Source of the DNA: Clostridiales bacterium
Lineage (GTDB): Bacteria; Bacillota; Clostridia; Christensenellales; Aristaeellaceae
Assembly (NCBI GenBank): GCA_015056145.1
Contig: SVGY01000004.1
Location: forward strand, 1-64,000
Direction: 5' to 3'
DNA length: 64,000 nucleotides
In this document: piece after piece, positions 48,343 to 56,189 of the stretch
Numbering within the stretch: the first letter of the stretch is position 1
Layout of the letters: each line of letters opens with the position of its first letter
Notes under the pieces: generated by a model
The model's database searches: none
The model's input: the letters and a program-made list of their open reading frames with translations, nothing else
What the model was told of the DNA's origin: nothing
Position numbers and translations under genes: made by a program

Positions 48343-48370
48343 GCGGCCCGCCATATGGCGGGTCGCTTTT
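48343..48370 (+). terminator. Terminator of xylose-type operon
   Basis: GCGgCCCGCCATATGGCGGGtCGC-TTTT. Confidence 0.8.
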
Positions 48371-48419
48371 CTGTGGTTAGAAAAACACAAGCCTTTCGTG
48401 AATATATCTGCCATAATTC

Positions 48420-48448
48420 TTGACCAAAGCGTACCAAAATAGTATAAT
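48420..48448 (+). promoter_or_regulatory. Promoter of propeller-HD-GYP gene
   Basis: TTGACC-N17-TATAAT. Confidence 0.72.
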
Positions 48449-48556
48449 TCTCCTAATTGATAAACAAATCCGGGACATAAACGGTTTATCAGCTTAAAGG
48501 CTTGAAATGCAAAGCCTGATGTACTTTTTGTATGATCTCGAAAGGGCGTTGGAACA

Positions 48557-51535
48557 ATGTTCGGAAAAAAGTCCGGGTTCTTAAAACGGTTCATTGAGCT
48601 CATTCTTGTTTTGAGTATGATGTTATCTGCCTTTCCCGCTTCAGCTGTAGAAATTGAAAACGTCAGCAATCGTATTGCTGTGGTCTATGATAACGAAAAG
48701 GGCTTGCCTTCCAGTGAGGCTAATGCTCTTTGCCAGACGGCTAACGGTTATGTCTGGATCGGCAGTTATGCAGGACTGATTCGCTACGATGGAAAAAAAT
48801 TCCAGAATCTTTGTGAAACTGAGGAAGTTGCCGCTGGCATCCGTGCACTTTTTGAAACGGCCGACGGCTCCCTCTGGATCGGAACCAACGACGACGGCGT
48901 GTATCAGTATCAGGGGGATGGCTTCATTTCCCGGGGGCATGAGAACGGCTCCGCCTTGCCTTCCGTTCGTTGCTTTGCGCAGTTGCCGGATGGCTCGCTT
49001 TATGCTGGCACCACCAGCGGTCTGTTCCTGTACGAGGACGGCTGCTTCCACCCCGTCGCCGGCGATCATATGACCGAGGCAGTGGATTTTCTTGCAGTAG
49101 ACGGCTATGGTACCCTCTGGGGCTGTGGCAGCGCTTCCAGCGTTTTCGCATACAGAAATGGCGAAGTAATCCGGTATTGGGATACGGACGATCTTTTCGG
49201 TGATGATTGCAAAATGCTCATCGCTCATAACGACTGGATCTATATCGGCACATTTTCAAATTCTGTGCTGGGCCTTAAGCTTTTGGACGACAGCTACACC
49301 GACAGCGCTATTAAGATGCAGCTTTTTGGCACAGATTCTCTTACCACCATCAATGCCATTTATCCCGCCAGTGACGGAAAAATCTGGGTTGGCGCTGATA
49401 ACGGTACCGGCTATCTGGATTCTGAGCATGTGATCCATACCGACGACGAGCTGCTTCAGTGCATCGGCGTCAGCCAGATCATGGAGGATTACGAGGGTAA
49501 CCTCTGGATTGCCAGCTCCAAAAAGGGTGTTTACAAGATCAGCGCAGGCCGTTTTTACCATGACCTCATCTCCGAAGGCCGCAGCGTCAACGCCACCACC
49601 ATCAACAGCAAGGTGACCTTCATCGCTACGGATACCGGTCTTTTGACCCTTGATGCACAGCGCAATGCCATCAATATCCCTGGGCTGGAAATCCTGCACG
49701 ATGTGCGTATCCGTGACGTTATGACCGACTCCAGCGGTCTTGTTTGGATCTGTACTTACAGTGACCTTGGTCTTTTCTGCTACGATACTGCCAGCGGCGA
49801 AGTGAGAATTTACACCGAGGAAGAGGGACTCCTTAACAGCTGGACCCGTAAGGCGGTGGAACTTTCTGACGGAAGCGTTGCCATACTGACCTATCACGGC
49901 ATCAACTTTATTAAAGATGGCGTCGTTCTTGAGGAGCACTATGGTGCCGCAGAAGGCATTTCTGCCCTGCCCGTACTCTGCCTTGCTGAAACCCCCGACA
50001 ATACCATCTATGCAGGCACTGACGGCGATGGCCTTTATTCCATCCGAAACGGCGTTCTGAAAAAGGAAACGGCGGGTTGCCTGGAAGGGTTGTCTGTTGT
50101 TTTGGCTATGGCGCCTGACCCCGAAAACGGTGGCATCTGGTTCAGTTCCGGCAGCAATGTATACTTTCTGGATGCAGAAGGAAATGCAACGGTTCTGCCT
50201 GAGTTTACCGGCGGCGTAGGCAGTGTTTTTGATATTATCTTCTTTGAAGACCAAGTCATTTTTACCAAAACCGAAGGAATTTACATTGTTTGCAGAGAGT
50301 CGATGCTGGGCAGCGGCGAGCCGGAGGCGGTTTCCTATGGAGTGATGGATGGCCTTCGTGGTGGTCTCAATGCCAATTCCCGCAGCATTCTTCACGAGGG
50401 TGCATTGTATCTGGCAGCCTCTGAGGGCATGAACATTTTTGTTCTTGCAGGTGAGGATGGGGCACAGCTGGCGCCCAAGGTATACATCAATCAGATCGTC
50501 GTGCAGAATGAAAAGGGAGATACCGAGTTTTCCTATGCTCCTGTTGATGGCCGGCAGAGCATTACTATCCCCAACGATACCCGCCGTTTGGTGATCCGTT
50601 TTGCATGCCTTTCTTTCTCCGGCAAGGACTATATGCTGGAATACAAGCTTTCCGGCTTTGACCAGGATGAAAACAGAGTGCTTTCTTCAGACGAAAGCAC
50701 GGCCACCTATACCAATCTGCCCGGCGGCGATTATGTATTCACTCTGAAGGCAGTCAATGCCTCCGGTGAAGAATCTGAGGTTCCGGTATATCTTGAAATA
50801 CACAAGGAGCTTACCCTGTGGGAACGTGGCTGGGTCAGGGCGCTGACGGTTGTCGGTATACTGCTGCTTGCCTTCCTGATCTTCTGGGCAAAGCTTCGTC
50901 AGAGCCGGCGTGAACAGGAGCGCTACCGCACCATTACCCATCAGAGCCTGGAAACCATCGCCAATACCATCGACGCAAAGGATTCCTACACCAAAGGTCA
51001 CTCTGTCCGAGTGGCAACCTATGCCCGGGAGTTGGCCCGCAGGCTTGATCTGAGCCAACGGGAGCAGGAGGATATCTATTTCATCGCCCTTCTGCATGAT
51101 ATTGGTAAGATCGGTACTCCCGACGCCATCCTCAATAAGCCTGGAAAGCTCACAGAGGAAGAGTTTGCAATCATCCGTAACCATACTGTTGACGGTGCTG
51201 GCATCCTTTCCAAGTTCACCATCATTCCCAATATTTGGAAGGGTGCTCGCTGGCACCACGAACGTGTGGACGGCAAAGGCTATCCTGACGGCAAAGCCGG
51301 CGATGATATTCCTTATTTGGCAAGGATAATTTGCGTTGCTGATGCCTTTGACGCAATGTCCACCAACCGTCCCTACCGCAATGCGCTGGATATGGAAAAA
51401 ATCGTGAAGGAACTGCTGGATTGCAAGGGTTCACAGTTCCAGCCCGAAATTGTGGACTGCATGGTGGAATACATCCGGGACGAAGAAAAGAAGTTATTTA
51501 ACAGCGAGGGACAGAGCAATGCAGTACAAAGCTGA
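48557..51535 (+). CDS. Membrane sensor: signal peptide, two-component-type beta-propeller repeats, Y_Y_Y domain, TM, HD-GYP
   Basis: Repeated NGYVWIGSYAGLIRYDGKKF-type motifs; GGDYVFTLKAVNASGE; TM LTVVGILLLAFLIFW; LLHDIGKIGTPDAILNKPG...HHERVDGKGYPDG. Confidence 0.9.
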   Translation: MFGKKSGFLKRFIELILVLSMMLSAFPASAVEIENVSNRIAVVYDNEKGLPSSEANALCQTANGYVWIGSYAGLIRYDGKKFQNLCETEEVAAGIRALFETADGSLWIGTNDDGVYQYQGDGFISRGHENGSALPSVRCFAQLPDGSLYAGTTSGLFLYEDGCFHPVAGDHMTEAVDFLAVDGYGTLWGCGSASSVFAYRNGEVIRYWDTDDLFGDDCKMLIAHNDWIYIGTFSNSVLGLKLLDDSYTDSAIKMQLFGTDSLTTINAIYPASDGKIWVGADNGTGYLDSEHVIHTDDELLQCIGVSQIMEDYEGNLWIASSKKGVYKISAGRFYHDLISEGRSVNATTINSKVTFIATDTGLLTLDAQRNAINIPGLEILHDVRIRDVMTDSSGLVWICTYSDLGLFCYDTASGEVRIYTEEEGLLNSWTRKAVELSDGSVAILTYHGINFIKDGVVLEEHYGAAEGISALPVLCLAETPDNTIYAGTDGDGLYSIRNGVLKKETAGCLEGLSVVLAMAPDPENGGIWFSSGSNVYFLDAEGNATVLPEFTGGVGSVFDIIFFEDQVIFTKTEGIYIVCRESMLGSGEPEAVSYGVMDGLRGGLNANSRSILHEGALYLAASEGMNIFVLAGEDGAQLAPKVYINQIVVQNEKGDTEFSYAPVDGRQSITIPNDTRRLVIRFACLSFSGKDYMLEYKLSGFDQDENRVLSSDESTATYTNLPGGDYVFTLKAVNASGEESEVPVYLEIHKELTLWERGWVRALTVVGILLLAFLIFWAKLRQSRREQERYRTITHQSLETIANTIDAKDSYTKGHSVRVATYARELARRLDLSQREQEDIYFIALLHDIGKIGTPDAILNKPGKLTEEEFAIIRNHTVDGAGILSKFTIIPNIWKGARWHHERVDGKGYPDGKAGDDIPYLARIICVADAFDAMSTNRPYRNALDMEKIVKELLDCKGSQFQPEIVDCMVEYIRDEEKKLFNSEGQSNAVQS

Positions 51536-53153
51536 TAATTCAGCAAAAGCTATATTTGTCAATCAGGCCGGTTACGCTCCAGATGCCGTGAAAGTGGCTG
51601 TGATGCCGTTTCCCTGTGAGGAATTCCGGCTGGAAAACCTTCAGGGCGAGGTTTGCTTTACCGGTAAAGCCAGACATTTTGGTCTTGATACAAATTCTCA
51701 GGATGAAGTATGGCAGGCAGATTTCACCCAGTGGAATCAGCCGGGTCAGTATCGAATAACGGCTTGCGGAAAGAGGTCCGCTGTGTTTTCCATTGGAGAG
51801 GATGTTTATCTTCCTTTGATGAAGGACATCACCCGTGCCTTTTATTTCCTGCGCTGCGGCCAGGATTTGCTCCCGGAACATGCAGGAGAATATTGCCACA
51901 AGGCCTGCCATCGCACTCGGGCAAAGGAATGGGAAAACCACGATGTGGAAAAAGAAGTATTCGGCGGCTGGCATGATGCGGGCGATTATGGCCGCTATGT
52001 AACTGCAGCGGCCTGTGCGCTTTCTCATCTTTTGTATGCCTATATACTGTATCCTGAAGTGCTTTCCTCCCTTGAGATGAATATTCCCGAAAGTGGAAGC
52101 GCTGTGCCGGATATCCTCAGCGAGTGCCGTTACGAGCTGGAATGGATAATTAAAATGCAGCGTGAGGATGGGGGAGCGTACCACAAGGAAACCACTGCCC
52201 AGCACGCACCTTTCGTAATGCCTGAGGACGATCTGGGGCAGCTCTATCTGCTGCCGGTATCCTCCATGGCAACGGCAGACCTTGCGGCAATCTGCGCCCT
52301 GGCAAGCAGGGTATATCGTCCTTTTGATGCGGATTTTGCCGATACGCTGGCCAAAACCGCCCTCCTTTCCTACTGCTGGCTGAAGAAAAATCCGGATTTC
52401 CTGGATTTCCGTAACCCCGAAGGCTGCGGCACCGGAGGATATTATGAGCGGGACGATTACTCCAACCGTTTCTGGGCAGCTGCTGAAATGTACGCCCTTA
52501 CCGGTGAAAAGCATTACCACGACGATATGGTAGCGGCAATGAAGAAGCGTTTCCCGCTTTCTCAGCTTGGGTACGGTGATGTGGGCGGCTTTGGCCTGAT
52601 GTGCTACATTTTCAGCGATTGCGAGAAGGATCCCCAACTGGTGGAACGCTTTAAGGATGCATTCCGCAGCGATGCGCAGCGTTTTGAAAAACTTATGGAT
52701 GACTGCGGATACGGCGCAGCCATGCATGCCGGCGACTATATCTGGGGCAGCAACATGGTTTTGATGAAACATGCCATGACCTTTGCCATCGCTGACCGGA
52801 TGGATGATAAAGACCGTTATCTGCCGGCGGTGTGCCGCCAGATGGACTACCTTATGGGTGTCAATCCGCTGGGCATCAGCTATGTTACCGGCAACGGCGA
52901 ATATCGCTGCAATGCGCCGCATCTTCGTCCTTCCTCCTGCGATGGAATCGACGAATGCATCCCTGGCATGGTTTGCGGCGGCCCGAACCGACGCCCGGCC
53001 GATGCGGATGCTGTGAAGCTGATCCCCGAAGGTACGCCCCCCATGAAGTGCTTTGCAGATCACGACGGCTGTTATTCCCTCAATGAGATCACCATTTATT
53101 GGAATTCTCCCACTGTTTTTGCGCTGGCTTATATGATGAGCAAGCTGAAATAA
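51519..53153 (+). CDS. GH9 glycoside hydrolase with N-terminal CelD-type Ig-like domain, no signal peptide
   Basis: AIFVNQAGYAPDAVKVAVM, GGWHDAGDYGRYVT, YLMGVNPLGISYVTG, SLNEITIYWNSPTVFALAYM. Confidence 0.9.
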   Translation: MQYKADNSAKAIFVNQAGYAPDAVKVAVMPFPCEEFRLENLQGEVCFTGKARHFGLDTNSQDEVWQADFTQWNQPGQYRITACGKRSAVFSIGEDVYLPLMKDITRAFYFLRCGQDLLPEHAGEYCHKACHRTRAKEWENHDVEKEVFGGWHDAGDYGRYVTAAACALSHLLYAYILYPEVLSSLEMNIPESGSAVPDILSECRYELEWIIKMQREDGGAYHKETTAQHAPFVMPEDDLGQLYLLPVSSMATADLAAICALASRVYRPFDADFADTLAKTALLSYCWLKKNPDFLDFRNPEGCGTGGYYERDDYSNRFWAAAEMYALTGEKHYHDDMVAAMKKRFPLSQLGYGDVGGFGLMCYIFSDCEKDPQLVERFKDAFRSDAQRFEKLMDDCGYGAAMHAGDYIWGSNMVLMKHAMTFAIADRMDDKDRYLPAVCRQMDYLMGVNPLGISYVTGNGEYRCNAPHLRPSSCDGIDECIPGMVCGGPNRRPADADAVKLIPEGTPPMKCFADHDGCYSLNEITIYWNSPTVFALAYMMSKLK

Positions 53154-53164
53154 TCAAACATCAA

Positions 53165-53200
53165 AAACGCACCCCCGCAGAACGGGAGTGCGTTTTTTGG
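53165..53200. terminator. Bidirectional terminator
   Basis: AAAAACGCACcCCCG...CGGGaGTGCGTTTTTT. Confidence 0.8.
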
Positions 53201-53209
53201 TGGGAAGCA

Positions 53210-54067
53210 TTATTTTCCGAATGCGTCCTGATTCTGATTGGGGCTGGAACGTTTTTCGATATCCGGCAGGCGGCGTTCGATGGCAGCCATAGAAATCTCG
53301 ATATCTTCCTCGGCTTCTTCGGCATCAAAGCAGCCAACAGTCACAAGATCTGTGGGGCGGATGGTGTTCCAGACAAAGTTGAGGCCAACAAAGGGGGAAC
53401 AGCGTCCGGCGGCCATGGGCTTGATGGTCATCACAGGCTTCCTGGCATGGTGGATAATGGAAGCAACGGTTTCTACTTCTACCTGCATCAGGAAACCCAT
53501 GCAGTTGTAGATTTGAATGTAGGTTTGAACGTCGTACTCGTTTTCATCGGAATAAAGCACCAGTTCAGGCATATGTGCAGACAGCCCGGGAATCATGCCT
53601 TCCTGACGGATCATATCCAGGTAATCCGGCAGGCGGTCCATGGTGTGCTTGTTCTTATTTACCAGCTGCTCTGCACTGCTGTGGTGCACCAGGCAGAAGG
53701 TTGCCCCGGCTTCCTTGCTGCGGTGGATGATCTCCCGGGCAGAGCGGCGGGCGGCTTCGTTATCATCCACGTTGATGATGGGCGTATCGATGAGGATCAG
53801 TTTTTTGCCGGTTTTTTCCTGGGCTACCCTTACGGCATCCTGCATAACGGGTTCCTGTTGAAGCGGTCCCATAATGGTATCCACACCACGGTCAAGAAAG
53901 GTTTTCAGCATGGGGTAGGCGCATTCGCCATCACGGAATTTGCGCAGGATCTGATGATCCGCAGAGGGCGAAGTATGACTCCAGCCCAGCATCCAGTTGG
54001 TGCCGATGATCATGCGGGAAAGAGATACTCCTGCTACTTCCGTTCGGGGAAAAAGCTTTTCGCTCAT
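53210..54067 (-). CDS. Divergent aldo/keto-reductase-like TIM-barrel protein of unknown function
   Basis: SLSRMIIGTNWMLG...FLDRGVDTIMGPLQ...VMTIKPMAAGRCSPF...TVGCFDAEEAEEDIE; RBS GGAGGAG. Confidence 0.6.
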   Translation of the reverse strand: MSEKLFPRTEVAGVSLSRMIIGTNWMLGWSHTSPSADHQILRKFRDGECAYPMLKTFLDRGVDTIMGPLQQEPVMQDAVRVAQEKTGKKLILIDTPIINVDDNEAARRSAREIIHRSKEAGATFCLVHHSSAEQLVNKNKHTMDRLPDYLDMIRQEGMIPGLSAHMPELVLYSDENEYDVQTYIQIYNCMGFLMQVEVETVASIIHHARKPVMTIKPMAAGRCSPFVGLNFVWNTIRPTDLVTVGCFDAEEAEEDIEISMAAIERRLPDIEKRSSPNQNQDAFGK

Positions 54068-54120
54068 TGGGAAACTCCTCCTGAAAAAATAAAGTATGTT
54101 GTTGGACAAGTGTTATGTGT

Positions 54121-54149
54121 ATTATAGGTTTTTTTGATGTAAAAATCAA
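54121..54149 (-). promoter_or_regulatory. Promoter of AKR-like gene
   Basis: - strand TTGATT-N17-TATAAT. Confidence 0.65.
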
Positions 54150-54168
54150 CCTTGAACAACAGCATTAC

Positions 54169-54197
54169 TGGACAATCCAACCAATTGGTTGTATGAT
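54169..54197 (+). promoter_or_regulatory. Promoter of secreted protein gene with perfect palindrome in the spacer
   Basis: TGGACA-N17-TATGAT; palindrome CAACCAATTGGTTG at 54178-54191. Confidence 0.6.
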
Positions 54198-54239
54198 ATT
54201 AGATGGAAAATCCTTTACTGCATGAAAGGGGAGGGCATT

Positions 54240-55190
54240 ATGAAGAAAATTTTTGCTCTTGTTTTGACTTTGATGATGATCGTTTCCCTGAGCACTGTTT
54301 CTTTTGCCGGAGATATTTCCGGATGGTGGGAAGCTGATGGCATCGGAACGTATGTATATATTGATCAGCAGGATGGCACGATGCAGATACTATTTCCGTA
54401 CGGCGATTCGTTTGACGTAAAAGAATTCTCTTGCGCCATCACCGAAGAAAACGGCGTTTTCACGCTCATTCCCTTTACTTTTGATACGGAGCTTCGCTTT
54501 GTACAGCGCTTTGCAGACCGTGACGGCTGGATGGATCTGACGGATGCCAATGGAAATACCACTTCCTGGCTTATGGTAACCCCCGCAGATGTGGCTGATG
54601 CCGGCCTTGAAGCAAATGGAAACAATCCCCTTGTTGGCGTATGGTCCATGATGTCGGATGATTTGTCGGCTCCCTGCGCTGATTTCTATGACGACGGATA
54701 TTTTACCTTTGAAGACCTGATGGGCCTTGGCGATTCGGACTCCATTTTTGCCCAGCCGCTTTTTGGCAGATATCAGCTGGAAAACGGGCTGCTGTCCCTT
54801 TATTCTGTGGATTCAAATCTCACCATTACCTTCAGCATAAATGACGACAACACTCTGAACGGTGCGTCGATGGATGAAGATGCAGAATATTCCGAGGACG
54901 TTCATTTTGTGCCTCTGACTACATCTTCTGTTGTACCCACTGCGGAAACCATTCTCGGCACCTGGGAAAACGATGAATCCACCATTACGTTCCACGCTGA
55001 CGGAACCATCGATATGGCCGGGATTGCTGACTACGGCACCTGGAGCCTCAATGGTTGCAGATTGATTATCTCCTCTGATGATCCTGTCTGGAGCTTTGCA
55101 TCCTATGTGTTTTTTGCCGATGAAGATCCCAGCCGCCTCCTCATCAGCCATACTGATGGAAGCCTGTCCAGCGAGTATACGAAAAAATAA
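54240..55190 (+). CDS. Secreted protein with repeated lipocalin-like (GxW...) domains
   Basis: Signal peptide MKKIFALVLTLMMIVSLSTVSFAG; repeats GDISGWWEADG, NPLVGVWSMM, ETILGTWENDESTITFHADG. Confidence 0.65.
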   Translation: MKKIFALVLTLMMIVSLSTVSFAGDISGWWEADGIGTYVYIDQQDGTMQILFPYGDSFDVKEFSCAITEENGVFTLIPFTFDTELRFVQRFADRDGWMDLTDANGNTTSWLMVTPADVADAGLEANGNNPLVGVWSMMSDDLSAPCADFYDDGYFTFEDLMGLGDSDSIFAQPLFGRYQLENGLLSLYSVDSNLTITFSINDDNTLNGASMDEDAEYSEDVHFVPLTTSSVVPTAETILGTWENDESTITFHADGTIDMAGIADYGTWSLNGCRLIISSDDPVWSFASYVFFADEDPSRLLISHTDGSLSSEYTKK

Positions 55191-55215
55191 TCTCTTTCCA
55201 ATAAAAAGAAATGGC

Positions 55216-55229
55216 TGGGAAATTTCCCA
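55216..55229. promoter_or_regulatory. 14-bp perfect palindrome upstream of sortase promoter
   Basis: TGGGAAATTTCCCA. Confidence 0.45.
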
Positions 55230-55235
55230 TACATA

Positions 55236-55264
55236 TTGACGAATTGTACTTTTTTGGCTAAAAT
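55236..55264 (+). promoter_or_regulatory. Promoter of sortase/pilin operon
   Basis: TTGACG-N17-TAAAAT. Confidence 0.7.
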
Positions 55265-55339
55265 GGTATTGCTAAAACAATATTCCTGTTTGCATAAATA
55301 GGTTTTGTGTATAGTAACTGCATATATTGGGGCATGGCT

Positions 55340-56170
55340 ATGAAAAAACGCTGGGTTAGTATTTTGTTGGTTTTGGTTCTTCTTGCAGGGGCAGGTATTT
55401 TGCTGTATCCCCTTGTGTCCGATTATCTGAACCAGCTGGAACAGAACAGAGCCATCGAAAGCTACAATCAGTCTGCTGAAGCAAACAACCGGGAACTATT
55501 CGATTCCATGTTCGCCTCTGCTGATAATTTTAACCAAATGCTCTATGCTAAGGGCTCCATTGCCCAGCTTTCTCCGGAGGAGCTGCAAAGCTATCATTCC
55601 ATCCTTAACCCCAAGGGGAATGGCGATATCGGCTATGTGACCATTCCCAAGATCAACGTCAACCTCATCATTGGCCACACGGTGGATACGGAGGTTCTCC
55701 GCACCAAGGCAGGCCATATGGAAGGCAGCTCCTTCCCTGTGCCAGGCGAAAATGTACATGCCGTTCTTTCCGCTCACCGGGGTCTGCCGTCTGCTTCTCT
55801 CTTCAGCGATCTTGACCAAATGGAAGTAGGGGATAGCTTCTCCGTTCATGTGCTTGACAAGACGCTTGAATACAGGGTAGTGGATATATTTATCGTTCTG
55901 CCCGAGGAAACGGAAAAGCTCAGCATCGTTCCCGGAAAGAATTATGTAACCCTGATGACCTGCACGCCTTACGGCGTCAATACGCACCGGATGCTCGTCA
56001 GAGGCGAGCTGGTTTCCGAATCCCTTAAGGGCGATGAGGAAACCGAGCCCGATACCGGCCTGGATGCCTTCCTCAAAAAACACGGAAAAATTCTGATTCC
56101 CGGCGCAGCCGCTGCGCTTATACTCCTGTTCCTCATACTGCTTCTGCCAAAGCGCAGGGGCAAAAAGTAA
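55340..56170 (+). CDS. Class C (pilin-type) sortase
   Basis: GYVTIPKINVNLIIGHT, AGHMEGSSFPVPGENVHAVLSAHRGLPSASLFSDLDQM, YVTLMTCTPYGVNTHRMLVRG, C-terminal TM. Confidence 0.9.
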   Translation: MKKRWVSILLVLVLLAGAGILLYPLVSDYLNQLEQNRAIESYNQSAEANNRELFDSMFASADNFNQMLYAKGSIAQLSPEELQSYHSILNPKGNGDIGYVTIPKINVNLIIGHTVDTEVLRTKAGHMEGSSFPVPGENVHAVLSAHRGLPSASLFSDLDQMEVGDSFSVHVLDKTLEYRVVDIFIVLPEETEKLSIVPGKNYVTLMTCTPYGVNTHRMLVRGELVSESLKGDEETEPDTGLDAFLKKHGKILIPGAAAALILLFLILLLPKRRGKK

Positions 56171-56189
56171 AAAGATGGGTGATGAAGTG

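Noticed and set aside
48449-48530. c-di-GMP-I (GEMM) riboswitch, because of ATGCAAAGCCT upstream of an HD-GYP gene
   Set aside because: Only the GCAAAGCC string matches; the other conserved GEMM segments and spacing are absent. Kept only as a structured leader to be tested.
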